A DNA stretch of 64,000 nt from Ursus arctos (taxonomy: Eukaryota > Chordata > Mammalia > Carnivora > Ursidae): the NCBI RefSeq assembly GCF_023065955.2, contig NW_026622986.1:17261848-17325847 (forward strand), read 5' to 3'. A program made the position numbers and the translations under genes. A model generated the notes under the pieces. The model had not been told where the DNA came from. It made no database searches and was given only the letters and a program-made list of their open reading frames with translations. Below, piece by piece: positions 12,654 to 25,063 of the stretch; within the stretch, counting starts at the first letter, position 1; each line of letters starts with the position of its first letter.

Positions 12654-12957
12654 GTTAATCCCAATTTGGCTCCTGTATAGACTTCCCAGGAGGCCTTTAA
12701 AAAAATCATTATATCCCTTTTTGCCAGTTTCCTAATCTTAAAGGTGATGACAGTATTATTATTTTAGGAAAAGCAAGACAAGTTATAACTTCTGTAGAAT
12801 AGAAAGATATGACTAAAAAAAGAAAATGGGGGGAACAAACACTGAAAGTCATGATTTAGGTCCTTTGCCTGCATGATCAAACAGAATATACAGCATTATT
12901 CTACAAGCGGGAATAAAGATTTAAATAGATTGAACATCTCTTTGTAATTTAAAATGA
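12654..12957. other. Unique intron sequence
   Basis: No feature recognised in this 300-base interval. Confidence 0.5.
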
Positions 12958-13133
12958 GGGGGGTTAAGATTTTATTTGAGAGAGAGTGAGAGAGAGAACA
13001 GGAGCAGGGAGAAGAGAAAGAAGCAGACTCCCTGCTGAGCAAGGAGCCTGATGTGGGGCTCAATCCCAGGACCCTGGGGTCATGACCTGAGCCAAAGGCA
13101 GATGCTTACCCAACTGAGCCACCCAGGCACCCC
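12958..13133 (-). mobile_element. CAN-SINE, antisense
   Basis: Reversed tail 'taagattttatttgagagag', reversed head 'aactgagccacccaggcacccc' ending at 13133. Confidence 0.95.
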
Positions 13134-13199
13134 TAAAATAGTTTTAATGCAAAAAAAAAACAAAAAAACAAAAAACAAAGAAACCATTGTGATATGCTA

Positions 13200-13545
13200 C
13201 ATCTTAAATTTATCTGTATAATGGAAATTATGTGGCATACATAGACAAGTAAACCATTGTAACAGAGGGTTCTGACTTAGATGTGGTCAATTGCTTTTTG
13301 ATGATGGTATCAAGGCAATTCAGATGGGCAAAGAATAGTCTTCAACAGATGATACTGAAACAACTGGATATCCCTGTGAAATAGACAATGAACTTAGACC
13401 CTATCTCATCCTGATAGGCATAGATTTCCTAGACGGGACACTCAAATCACTAACCATAAAAGAAAAATATTAATAAATTGTACTTCATGAAAATTAAAAA
13501 CTTCTGCATTTTAAGAAAATGAAAAGGCATAAACTGTCAACAACT
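13200..13545 (+). mobile_element. Old L1 ORF2 fragment, sense
   Basis: Degenerate copy of the L1 segment 'gtcaattgctttttgatgat ... aaaacttctgcattttaag'. No open frame. Confidence 0.75.
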
Positions 13546-13559
13546 GTGAAGGGTCTACA

Positions 13560-14740
13560 GTTTCACCCTATTTGTACACTAACAAGTTAGCCTACCACAG
13601 TTTCAAGGATACTAGTGGAAGACATGACTCTTGGGTCAGAGATAAGGAACAGTTTATTACTATAGCAGTAGCAGCCAGAATACCAGCATTTTTATGCCAA
13701 TTCCATAAGCCTCAGGTATTGCAGGATGCATTAATAACTGTACAGTTTCCACCTTTACCCACCCGAAACATCTGTGGCAGTTTGGTCATCTGTAACAACC
13801 CTGGAGTTGAGATTGACCTGAATGCCTTCCACCACCATGGTAGGTAATGTCATTGGTCAGTTCAGATAGTCAGGAACAAATTTCATACCACCTTTTAAAA
13901 TTGGAGGATTCCCACTGTAGGGATAACCCCATCACAGAGCACATAAATAACAAGCCATTTATCCCTCTGGATAACCAAGGGTAGTCTTATTTTGGGGACA
14001 CCGCTTCAGTCATCTGAGGGCTACATAACATACTGGTGGTGTTTCTTTAAACACTTGAAGGTCTCTTATGACCATTCCCAAGGTGGAAGTCACTGTATTT
14101 TGGGGAAGGAGACAAATTAATGACTTGCTTTCACACCAAGTATAGTCCCATCTTTGTCACCAAAACCGTCAAGAACTATGAAGAGTTGGATATTTTACTC
14201 TACCTGCAAACAAATAAGTTAACCCGCCACAGTTTCATGCTTTCTGAAGACACAAGACTCCTTGATCACAGACAAAGGACATGGTATTACTCACAGCAAA
14301 ACAGTAGCTAGATTATTAGCATTTTTCTTTTGGTTCCGTAAGCCCTATTCCCACAGGGCAACACAAAGAGGTCGATATGACCCCCCTATACAACCAGTGG
14401 ATTGTGTTACAGAAGAGAATCCTAAGTTTAGGGAACCCAAATCTTTTTATAATGGGCAGTGAAAGCATGGCTGCCCGTTCCTCCAGAGGGAGGCATTATC
14501 TTCACTATCCTAGACAATAAGAATGGTTGCCCTTTGATCTTGAGGAGAGACTGTCACTTCCTATCACTGCTTATCTGTTGGCCTGCTTGAATGCCCTCAC
14601 AACTTGGCATTGGCTTTCTCCAGAGCCAAGTGATAGAAAAGAGAGCAAGACAGAAGCTGTGATGTCTTCTATAATCTATCCTTGTAAGTCATTCCCACAA
14701 TATCCTAGAAATCAATTAAAAGTAGTATACTAGAAAATAC
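13560..14740. repeat. LTR/ERV-like degenerate element with two related copies
   Basis: Two clearly related blocks, about 13566-13712 and 14192-14343, share 'aagtta.cc..ccacagtttca', an 'agcatttttatgccaattcc'-type phrase and 'cataagcc'. The intervening sequence looks retroviral in style but has no intact frame. It could be an old LTR pair or an internal duplication. The family was not identified. Confidence 0.5.
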
Positions 14741-14913
14741 ACAAATATGTGGAGATTAAACAACATGCAGCTGAACAACCAGTGGGTCAAAGAAAATGAA
14801 GTATCTTGAAACAAATGGAAATGGAAATACAATATACCAAAACTTACAGGATGCAGCAAAAGCAGTTTTAAAAGGGAAGTTCATAGCAATAAATGCCTAT
14901 ATCAAGAAATAAG

Positions 14914-15109
14914 AGGGCGCCTGGGTGGCTCAATCAGTAAGCATCTACCTTTGGCTCAGGTCTTGATCTCAGGGTACTGGGATCGAGTTCCACAGCAGGC
15001 TCCCTGCTCAGTGGGGAGTCTGCTTCTCCCTCTACTCCTTGCACCTGCTCGTGCTCCCTCTCTCTCTCACACACACACACAAAGAACAAATAAAATCTTA
15101 AAAAAGAAA
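14914..15109 (+). mobile_element. CAN-SINE, sense
   Basis: Head 'gggcgcctgggtggctcaat', CT-rich middle with (CA)n at about 15069-15081, A-rich tail. Confidence 0.95.
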
Positions 15110-15507
15110 AATGTAACAAGAAACATGTCAAACAACCTAACTTTATACCTCAAAGAACTAGAAAAAGAAAACAAAGGACTGAGTTAGTAGTCAGAAGGAA
15201 ATAAAGATCACAACTGAAGTAAATGAATTAGAGACTAAAAGACAATAGAAAAAAATCAATGAAACTAAGACCTAGTTCTTTGAAAGACAAAATTGACAAA
15301 CCTTTAACTAGGCCCACCAAGAAAAAAGAGAAGACTCAAAATCAGAAATGAAACAGGAGACATTATATCTTGTACCACAGAAATATAAAGGGCCATAAGA
15401 GACTATGAACAGTTATATACCAACAAATTGGACAACCTCCAAGAAGTGGATGTTCCTAGAAACATATAACTGACCAAGACTGAATCATGAAGAAATAGAA
15501 AATCTGA

Positions 15508-15607
15508 GGGATGTCTGGCTGGCTCAGTTGGTAGAACATGTGACTCTTGATCTTGGGGTTGTGAGTTCAAGCCCCATGTTGGATGCAGAGCTTGCTTAAA
15601 AAAAAAA
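15508..15607 (+). mobile_element. Short CAN-SINE variant, with TSD
   Basis: A short form lacking the CT-rich arm ('gtgagttcaagccccatgtt', then A-tail). It is flanked by a 17-bp duplication with one mismatch, AGAAATAGWAAATCTGA, at 15491-15507 and 15608-15624. Confidence 0.95.
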
Positions 15608-17299
15608 AGAAATAGTAAATCTGAACAGACTGATTACTAGTAAGAACACTGAATTAGTAATCAAAAAATCTGCCAACAAACAGAAGTCCAGAACCCGATG
15701 GTTTCACTGGTGAATTCTACCAAAAATTCAAAGAGGAATTAATACCAATCCTTCTTAAACTTTTAAAAAGTAATAATAATAATAAAATACCTTGATACCA
15801 AAACCAGACAAGGATTGGACAAGAAAAAATTACAAGCCAATATCCCTCATGAACATAGATGCAAAAATCCTCAACAGAATATTAGCAAACCAGATTCAGC
15901 AATATACCAAAAGTACCATACACCATGATCCAGTGTGATTTATACCAGGGATGCAAGGACAGTTCAACATAACAGAGGCCATAGATGACAAGCCCACAGC
16001 TAACATCATACTCAACAGTGAAGGCTTTTCCTCTAAGATTAGGAGCAAAACTAGGATACCAACTTTCACCACTCTTATTTAACATAATGTTGGAAGTACT
16101 TGTCAGAGCAATTAGGCAAGAAAAAGAAATAAAAGTCATCCAGATTGGAAAGGAGGAAGTAAAGCTGTCACTTTTGTAGATGGCGTGGTATTATATATTT
16201 TTAAACCCTAAAGATTCCACCAATTAACTGTTAGAACCAACCAATGAATTCAGTAAGGTTTCAGGACATAAAAATCAGTTATACAAAAAGAATAAAATAT
16301 CTAAGAATAAATTTAACCATAGAGGTAAAAGACCTGTATACCATCTATTAACAAAGATGAAAGAAACTGAAGAAGGCACAAATAAATGGAAAGATATACC
16401 ATACTCATAGATTGGAAGAATTAATATTGTTAAAATGTCCATACTATGCAAAGCGATCTGTAGATTCAGTACAATCATATTAAAATTCCAATGGCATTTT
16501 TCACAGAAATAGAACAAACAATCCTAAAATATGTATGGAACCACAAAAGACACTGAATAGCCAAAGCAGTCTTGAGAAAGAAAACTGTAGGCATCACGCT
16601 CCCTGGTTTCAAACTATTACAAAACTGTAGTAATCAAAATACCATAGTATTGGCATGAAAAAGACTCATAGAACAATGCAACAAAATAAAAAGCCCAGGA
16701 ATAAACCCACACATATGTGGTCAATTAATTTATGAGAAAGGAGCCAAGAATATACAATGGAGAAAGGAAAGTCTCTTCAGCAAATGGTGGTGTTTCCCAA
16801 CAGCCACATGCAAAAGAATGAATCTGGACTGCCATCTTACATCATACAAAAATTAATTCAAAATGGATTAAAGACTTGAACATAAGACCTGAAACCATAA
16901 AACTCCTAGAAGAAAACACAGATGGTAAGCTCCAAGACAAGGCACATAGATACAGAGAACAAACTGGTGGTTGCCAGAGGGAGGGGATGGGCAAAGTGGG
17001 TAAAGGGAGTCAAAAGGTACAAACTTCCAGTTTAAAATAGGTATAGAGACGTAATACACAATATGGTGACTATCATTATTATGGTATTGCACATTTGAAA
17101 GTTGCTAAGAGAACAGATCTTAGAAGTTTTTATCAAAAGGAAAAAATTTGTAACTATGTATGGTGATTGATTTAATTAGACTTACTGTGGTGACCAATTT
17201 GCAATATATACAAATGGCAAATCGTTATGTTATACATCTGAAACTAACATAATGTTATATATCAATTATACTTCAATAAAAGTGTATCTACATCATAGG

Positions 17300-17945
17300 T
17301 AGCTGGATTAAGAGCATGTGGGAACTCCATACTATTTTTACAACTTCTCTATAAGTCTGAAATTATTTCAAACTAAAAGGAATTTAAATGAAAATATAAG
17401 TTACAGAATGGAAGAAAATATTCATAAAACATTTCTGACAAAGATCTTCTGTCCACAAAGAATTCTTAATCAGTTAACAAATAAGCAAGATATAAACATA
17501 CAGTCATTAAAGTAGATATTCAGTTGGTCAGTAAACACATGTAAATGTAAACATATATAAACTAGATCATTTGTAATGTGGGAAATGCAAATTATTACCA
17601 AAACACATTTCATTCCCACCAGGCTGGTCAAAACTAAAACAACTGGTAATATCAAGTGTGAGTGAGGACCTAGAGGGAACGCTTCATACATTGCTGGTTA
17701 GAATGTAAAACAATACAACTTGTTTGGAAAAACTTAGGTAGTTTCTTATAAAATGAAATGTATACTTTCCCTATGATCTAGCAATTCCACCACCAGCTAT
17801 TTATCCAAGAGGAATTAAAACATATGACTATTAAGACAGGTATAAATAAATATCCATAGCAGCCGTAGTCATAACACACGATAACCAACAGCTGGCAGCT
17901 ACCCAAATGTCCATCAGTAGGAGAATGGATAAACAAATTGGGATA
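17300..17945 (+). mobile_element. Ancient L1/HAL1-like 3' remnants
   Basis: Divergent L1 phrases: 'ctgaaattatttcaaactaaaagg' and 'gatctagcaattccaccaccag ... ccaaatgtccatcagtaggag'. Frames are destroyed. Confidence 0.6.
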
Positions 17946-18676
17946 CGAGTCTTTTTTCTGATATGTGTTGTGGAATATTTGCTCACAGTTTGTGGCTTTC
18001 CTTTTCATTTTTTAAATAGTTTCTTTGAAAGGCCAAAGTTTAATTTTAGCAAAATCCAAATATTTGTGGTTTTACCATTTTAAAGTTATTATTTATATAT
18101 AAATGGTATTCTGATGCTGACAGAAAATTGCCAAAACCTCTACAGTGAAGGAGTCTCTGGGGGGCATTAACAGGAGTGTCGGTTATTTTGCAAATTTGGA
18201 TGGATTCTAGAGCCTTTTAAAGGGGACCCCCACTCAAGAAGAGCCAGTTTGCAAGTAACAGCATAAAAGGACTTAAGTACAATACATAAAGGAGAAATGT
18301 GTTTCCTCCAGAACCCAAAAGGCCTAAAAGAAGTTGTGGGTCTGAGAGAATCAAGAGCTGTTTCTTCACAGCATCATGAGTAGAGCCATCTGTTTACCAG
18401 TTAATTTTCAAGACTTTAACCCAGGTTGCAGGACCTCACACTAAGTATGAGGCAGTGGCCCCTTTTCTTTTTGTGAGCTCCTGAATAAGTAGGTCAAACG
18501 AATCTCCTCAGGGGACGAAGTCACCAATGTAATGTCATACTTGTTGTCCTGGAGAAAGCAGGATGTAGTTAAGATCTTGCCCTTAAAGATTGTGTGCAAT
18601 GACAAGGCTGTTGAGGCTCCCCATGGTAGCTGGGTAGAAGTATATCGTACTTTGGAGGTGAGGCAGACTGCAGTCA

Positions 18677-18883
18677 GGGGGCACGTAGATGATATAGTTG
18701 GTTAAGCATCCAGCTCTTGGTTTTGGCTCAGGATCGTGAGATCAAACCCCACATCAGGCTCCACTCTGAGCCTCGAGGTCTGCTTGGGTTTCCCTCTCCC
18801 TCTCTCTCTGCCTCTTCCCTGCCCCCCCCCCCAGCTTGCTCTCTCTCTTTCTAAAATCAATCTTAAAAAAAAAAAAAAAAAAC
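18677..18883 (+). mobile_element. CAN-SINE inside the ERV, with TSD
   Basis: Degenerate SINE head, CT-rich arm with a C-run (about 18824-18834) and a long A-tail. It is flanked by CTGCARTCA at 18668-18676 and 18884-18892. Confidence 0.85.
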
Positions 18884-19680
18884 CTGCAATCAAGAGGCTG
18901 TTGAAATAGTCACTGAACAAAACATATTCACCAAATCTATAATGGCAAAATATTTACCTTTTGTTGATTGGATAAAGTCAGTAACTGCAATAATACTGAC
19001 TATAGGAACATTAATGAGGCCCACAGTGTGAAGCTTGAGGTAATCCACCATGAGGCACCATTCATTCTTCCAAAGTTTAAGAGCAGGCCAAATTGAGCTG
19101 TTAAATGTCAAAGCAGTGGGGATAATCACCCCTTCTCTAAATGTGTCTTGTATAGTGGGTTTTAATCATTAAAAAGGCCATGTTTTAATATACATTGGAC
19201 CATATTAACTGTTTTAATGGGAGAGGAGGCCCATGAGGTTCCATTTTATCAAGATAATTTGTAAGTGTCAACTATTTAATTTTATTACTCATCCAGAGAG
19301 TCCATGACCACTATGGGATATTTTAGGAGATGGGTACGGCGACCATAAGCAATTTAGGCAAGAGTAGTTCCTGTGGTTAAGGTGAGCATGCCTGTTTGCC
19401 CTCTCATCACGTTCAGTAGTTCCCCTAATATTATAGGTGGCACTTTGTTTAAACTTATTGGTATCCCCAATATAACCATAATTTGAGCTCCTGTATTAAA
19501 GCCATGAAAGTTTGGCAATTGGTGTATTTCAGCAGATTTTAAATTAATTCAGAACCAGTATTATAGGGGCGCAAAGCCAATCTGTGCCCTTTTATCTTTG
19601 TGTTGTATGAATTCTTTAAGTAAATTTCGGATTACCAATTGGGCCTAATTGTGGACTTTTTAGTTGTTGTTCCCTCCGTA

Positions 19681-20041
19681 TTGTAGACTGAATTGTGTTT
19701 CCCCCCCTTCACACAGTGGAGACCTAAGACCGAAAGTGACTATTTGGAAATGGGGCCTTTAAGGAGGTAATTAAGGTTAAATGAGGTCATAAGAGTGGGG
19801 CCCTGATCTGGTAGGAGTGATGTCCTTATAAGAAGAGAAAGAGAGACCAGGGATCTCTTTCTCTTTTTCTTCTACCCACATACAGAGGAAAGGCCATCTA
19901 CAAACCAGGAAGAGAGACCTCACCAGAAACAATTCTGATGGCACCTTAATCTTGGACTTCTAGCCTCTGGAACTATGGGACAGTAGATTTCTATCTAAGC
20001 CACTGAGCCTGTGGTATTTTATCATAGCCACCCTAACAAAC
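19681..20041 (+). mobile_element. Solo MaLR-like (MLT1-type) LTR
   Basis: Characteristic phrases: 'gactgaattgtgttt', 'gaggtaattaaggttaaatg', 'ggtaggagtgatgtccttat', 'cttggacttctagcctctgg' and the end 'gtggtattttatcatagcca'. It has inserted between the protease-like and gag-like parts of the antisense ERV. Confidence 0.7.
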
Positions 20042-21240
20042 CAATGGACTCCCCCTGCGTCTGGGTTTCTTTTTCTTCTTTCCTGCTACTGGGGGTGGTT
20101 ACTAGATTTATTTCAGAGAGGTCTTCTGTACACTGCTCATATTTATTAATTTCTTCCTTCAGAGAGACTCAAATCAATATCATCAGGATTAGGGCTCTTC
20201 CCCCTGACAGTGGCTGAATGAATGCCTTGGCTGTGCCACTGGTATTCTGTGGGTGTTTTTCCCTATAACCTTGAGGATCAAGATCTTTCTGGGGTCAGAG
20301 AAATAGGCAGCAGAAGCTACAGAAGAATTTTATAGGGTTCTCCTGAGCCATGTGCCTTTAGAACAAATCTCAGTAATTCAACTCTTCAAATAATACCTTT
20401 TTTCTTCCACACACAAATGACCACGCAGTGGGCCTATGTATTGTAGAAGCTGCAAGTCTTTTCCCCTAAGCCCTCTATATAATAGGGGCTAACATCTGAT
20501 TGAGACATACAACCAGTCATTCGATCACAGGATGAGTCTTTCCTGAATCTAGTATCAGTCATGGCTTATGATGGAATCACAACACGCAATTCAATGTAAG
20601 ACACATAAGACAGGTTTGAGCTGAGACATATGACTCAAGGCAACCTAAAGGAGGGCCCAATCCCATACTCCTCTCCCTAAACACCAGTTATTGAGACTTC
20701 CACCTTAAGTTGGCTGAGTCATAACGGAGGCTTTGAAGAGCTCAGCAAATGTAGCACCAAACCACAGAGCCAATTAACAAACTGAAGCAAGAGAACAGAG
20801 TCCCTCAGCCAGCAGCAGTGGTCCTCCTCTAGACACCCTGCTTCCAATACCAATTGTGTGGCCACCTTGCAGGGACAGGATGGACCCCCTCCACACCCAA
20901 ATTTGGCTCAGATAGTTAAAACTGATGATGTTACATACACAGACACCAAGAGTATACAAAATTCGGTTTGTTATATAATAAGGCTCTCCGAGGCAAACAG
21001 GGCAGACTTCCCGTATTAGCCCAAAAGGGCTTGAGAGAACAAGGAAAAGGAGACTGGCTTGGAGTTTTTCATTGTGCTTTAGAGTGGGGCTGGGGTGAGG
21101 GTTCTTGTGCACAGGGAGGTCCCAGTCTCCTGGGCTTTCTTAACAGCTTGCCCAGATGGAGGGCACGAAGGGACGAGGGAAGAGTGAGACTTCAAAGCTA
21201 TCAGCAATCAAACATCATAAAATGGAGTCAGCTCTTCTGT

Positions 21241-22143
21241 ACAATATTAAATTATTGTGAATGGATGATTCTAGTACATACTATTTAGGTTAGAATATGA
21301 ATAATGTAATGTGTGTTTCACCATTTTAAATAAGACTTCGCAAATTTTTTCACATGAAATTATATTATTGGTAAATAGAGTACTTCGATCACATTTGTTT
21401 ATCATTAGTCCCTTCTAAATCCTCACAAAATGAGAATAAAGGAATAAAAAAGGCATAAAACCTGCGACAAACAGAATAGAAGAGACAGCTATAGCAGTCA
21501 GGGAATGTTAATGAAATTTTATAAAATGGGGAGCAGTAGATAATTACCAGCATCTTAGGCCTTACCTCTCCCCAGTCTGCTCTTGCAGGTGACTGACTCA
21601 TGTCACAGAAGCCCAGAAGAGCTCAGGAATTAAAGGTGTGGGGTAGGACAAGAGGACTGGGTAAAAAACTGTGCAAGGAGTAGTTTGATATCTCCCTCCA
21701 GATCTTTCCCCCAACCTGAATTTGTTATGTAACAGTGTTCTAAAGAAAGGAATAAATATGGGCAGGAAATCTTTATTGAAAAACAGCCTGAGGATCACCA
21801 GTCTAAGGGTTCAATTATGCAAACCTCCAGTAACTACTCCCTCAGCCTTTCTCAAGCAGGGTTTAACAAGAGAATTATGCCCTACTGCCCTATGCATCTA
21901 TTATGTGTAATGAACTAACTTCTCTCCTATGCTATGTACCATCCTTGAGAGAATTTTAAAAATGTCATTTAAATAGTTTTCTGTATCTTATGGTTCAGAC
22001 AAGGATCCCCAGTTGAGAAAGAGTCCCCAAAATACTACATCAAAAATACTGCTTTCCTAGGAAATACAAAGATTAGTACTATCTTTAGAGACTTGAGAAA
22101 GTCTTATCACATCCCCATATTAGTCCATATCACAAATTTAATT
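21241..22143. other. Unique intron sequence
   Basis: No recognised repeat or coding similarity. Short ORFs on both strands are unsupported. Confidence 0.5.
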
Positions 22144-22158
22144 AGAAATTGATGCCAG

Positions 22159-22410
22159 GGGGCACCTAGGTGACTCAATCGATTAAGCGTCCAACTCTTA
22201 GTTTTGACTCAGGTCATGATCTTGGGGCTGTGGAGTCTAGCCCTGCATCTGGCTCCATGCTCTGCTCAGAGTCTGCTTGAAATTCTTTCTCTCTCCCTCC
22301 CCTCTGCCCTTTCACACCTTCCCCTCCCCCACTCAAGTATGCATATGTGCTTTCTCTCTATAAAATAGATAGATGATAGACAGACAAAATCTTTAAAAAA
22401 TGAAAGAAAA
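22159..22410 (+). mobile_element. CAN-SINE, sense, with TSD
   Basis: Old SINE with a GATA-containing tail ('aaatagatagatgatagac'). It is bounded by AGAAATTSATGCCAG at 22144-22158 and 22411-22425. Confidence 0.95.
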
Positions 22411-22641
22411 AGAAATTCATGCCAGTCCCAGCTGTGGTTCTGGATGTGGTCATCTTGGGCCAGCTTTGTTCCTCCACCTGATTTCACTATTACCTATAAG
22501 GACACCAACTCTTTGGGAGTCTTCTCTTCCAGGTTTCAGCTGTCAACACTGTTAATAACACTGCACTAGCACTTGCAGTCTTCCTCCACCCACACCTTTG
22601 TAAATAAACTCCCCAAAACACAAAATAAAGTACACAACCAA

Positions 22642-22664
22642 CTGAAGGGAAAAAATCCCTTCAG
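22642..22664. repeat. Perfect inverted repeat (9-bp arms, 5-base loop)
   Basis: CTGAAGGGA, AAAAA, TCCCTTCAG, located at the 5' boundary of the host L1. Confidence 0.9.
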
Positions 22665-23267
22665 AAATCAATCCCATCTACAATTGCATCAAAAAGAATA
22701 AAATACCTAGAAATAAATTTAGCCAAGGAAGTGAAAGACCTTACACTGAAAACTGGAAGACATTCATGAAAAGAAATTAAGATGACACAAATAAACGGGA
22801 AGATACTCTGTGCTCATGGACTGGAAGAATATTGCTAAAATGACCATCCTACTTAAAGCAATCTATAAATTCAGTGCAATCCCTATCAAAATCTCAGTGG
22901 CATTTTTCACAGAACAGAATGATTTTAAAATTTGTATGGAACCACAAAGACCCTGAATGGCCAAAGCAGTCTTGAGAAAGAACAAAGGTAAAGGCATCAT
23001 GGTCCCTGATTTCAAACTGTATTACAAAGATATAATCATCAAAACAGAATGGTATTGGCATAAAAGCAGATACACAGATTAGTGGAATAAAGAGGCCAGA
23101 AATAAGCCCACACATATATATGGTTAATTAATTTATGATAAGCCAATGGAGAAAGGATAGACCCTTCAATAAATGTTGTGGGGGAAAAGTGGACAGCCAC
23201 ATGCAAAAGAATGAATTTGGACCACTATCTTACACCATTTACACTTAAAGTGGATTGAAGACTTGAA

Positions 23268-24744
23268 TCTAGGGTTCCATAGGGGAGTGGCAAAAGGACC
23301 CCAGAGAGCCCTGAGCAGCCTCGCCACCTCCAGTGGCCTAGTTACCATCACACCCCGGGAGGAGGCACAGCTGGCCCCAGCCACCATCACTGCAAACATG
23401 AGCAGCCGCCCAGCACCCCCACCCTCGGCGCTGCAGACACCAAGCCCCACACCACCGCAGTGGCCTCACATCACTGGCGCCTGTCAGCAGAGACAAGATC
23501 ATCACAAGGAAGGTTGTGGGAACAGTAAAATGGCTCAGTGTACGAAAAGGAAATTGTTTCAACAGGAATGACACCAAGGAAGATGTATTTGTGAGCCAGA
23601 CTACCATAAAGAAGATTAACCCCAGGATGTACCTTCACAGTGTAGGAGATGGAGAGACTGTGGAGTTTGATGAATGAGAAAAGGTTTCGGAGGCAGCAAA
23701 TGTGACAGGCCCTGGTGGATCTCCAGTGTAAAGCAGTATATATGCAGCAGACCTGAACCGTTATAGATGCTACCCACGTCACAGGGGTCCTCCACACAAT
23801 TCCCAGCAGAATTACCGGACTAGTGAGTGGGGGAAAGAAGGATGGATCAGAGAGTGCTCCTGAAGGCCAGGCCCAACAGTGCTGCCCTCCCAAAGGCAAG
23901 GGTTCCCACCTTACTACATGCGGAGTTCCCATGGGCATGGACCACGGTCTTCCAACCCTCCTGTGCAGGGAGAGGTGATGGAAGGTGCTGACAACCAGGG
24001 TGCAGGAGAACAAGGTAGACCAGTGACACAGAATATGCATCGGGATTATGCACCACGATGCGTATTTTGCAGGGGTCCTCCTCGCCAAAGACACCCTGGA
24101 GAGGAGGGCAATGAAAAAGATAAGGAAAATCAAGGAGACGAGACAAGGTCAGCAGCCACCTCAACATGGGTACCTCCACAACTTCAGTTACTGTCACAGA
24201 TGGCCAGAAAACCCTAAACCACAAGACGGCAAAGAGACAAAAGCAGCCAGTCCACCAGCTGAGAATTCATCCACTCCCTAGGCTGAGCAGGGCAGGGCTA
24301 ACTAAATGCCAGCTTACCATCTCTGCCATCATCCAGTTTAGTCCAACAAGAAGAAATGAATACAAAATTCCAGCAATAAGAAATGAACAAAAGTTTGGAG
24401 CTAAAGACCTTAAGTGCTTGCTTTTTGCTCATTGATCAGATAAATAGAACTATTGCATTATCTATGCAGCATGGGATTTTTATTATTTTTTTTTAATTTT
24501 ATTATTTTTACCTAAAGATATCTCTTTTTGGTGATGACAAAGTCTTAAAAAAAAAAAACTGATTTTTCTCAATGCACCTCTAAAGGTTTTTGAATTGTTT
24601 CATATTTGGTCAAGTTGAGATTTTTAAGAACCTCATTTTTAATTTGTAATAAAAGTTTACAACTTGATTTTTTTTAAAAAAGTCAACAAATGGCAAACAC
24701 CAGTTAATAAAGATCTTAGATAATAAAAAATAAAAATTAAAAAA
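23268..24744 (+). pseudogene. YBX1: YBX1 (Y-box binding protein 1) processed pseudogene
   Basis: An intronless, near full-length copy of YBX1 mRNA. It has a 5' UTR (cctagttaccatcacacccc), an ATG at 23398, an alanine/proline-rich start, a cold-shock domain (GTVK at about 23516, then [11 protein letters not shown]), and basic/acidic C-terminal repeats ([20 protein letters not shown] and [16 protein letters not shown]). The end codon is at 24303-24305, and a full 3' UTR with AATAAA at 24648 and 24706 leads into a poly(A). It is dead: a frameshift separates the N-terminus from the cold-shock domain, and in-frame stops lie at 23675-23677 and 23729-23731, with further shifts after 23880. It is flanked by the 10-bp duplication AAGACTTGAA (23258-23267 and 24745-24754). 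It sits inside an L1, as expected for an L1-mobilised retrocopy. Confidence 0.96.
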
Positions 24745-25063
24745 AAGACTTGAACCTCAGACTTGAAGTCTTAAAAATCCTAGAAGAAAAAAAGGCAGTA
24801 ATCTTCTTGACAAAGGTCTTGGCAATGACTTTCTGGATCTGACACCAAAAGTAAAGGCGACAAAAGCAAAAATAAACAAGTAGGACTACATCAAACTAAA
24901 GGGCTTCTGCACAGCAAAGGAAACCATCAACAAAATGAAAAGGCAGTGCACTGAATGGGAGAAAATATTTGCAAATTCTTTATCTGATAAGGGGTTACTA
25001 TCCAAAACATTAAAGAACTCAGTACAACTCAATAGCAGAAAAACAATCTGATTAAAAATGGAC

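Larger units (their letters stand above)
14745..17282 (+). mobile_element. L1, sense, internally deleted, with two SINE insertions
   Basis: It starts in ORF2 ('gtggagattaaacaacatgc'), continues through the RT region (about 16050-16180, [20 protein letters not shown], then a stop where the FADD catalytic motif should be), and near 16925 jumps to the 3' UTR. It ends 'caattatacttcaataaaa' at 17282. SINEs are at 14914-15109 and 15508-15607. It is not functional. Confidence 0.85.
18140..21240 (-). mobile_element. Degenerate endogenous retrovirus, antisense (gag-pro-pol remnants)
   Basis: Read on the minus strand, a gag-like tract (about 20760-20045) is followed by a protease-like stretch (about 19560-19330) and a reverse-transcriptase-like stretch (19129-18890, with a MVDY block and an AIIDLVNMF block). 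The order fits a retroviral gag-pro-pol layout. The protease active site reads NTGA at 19486-19497 instead of the usual DTGA. Frames are broken by stops and frameshifts. A MaLR-like LTR (19681-20041) and a SINE (18677-18883) interrupt it. 20770-21240 may be its own LTR, but I cannot define its ends. Family not identified. Confidence 0.55.

Noticed and set aside
23471..24133. 220-codon minus-strand ORF
   Set aside because: It is the antisense shadow of the YBX1 processed pseudogene and has no similarity of its own.
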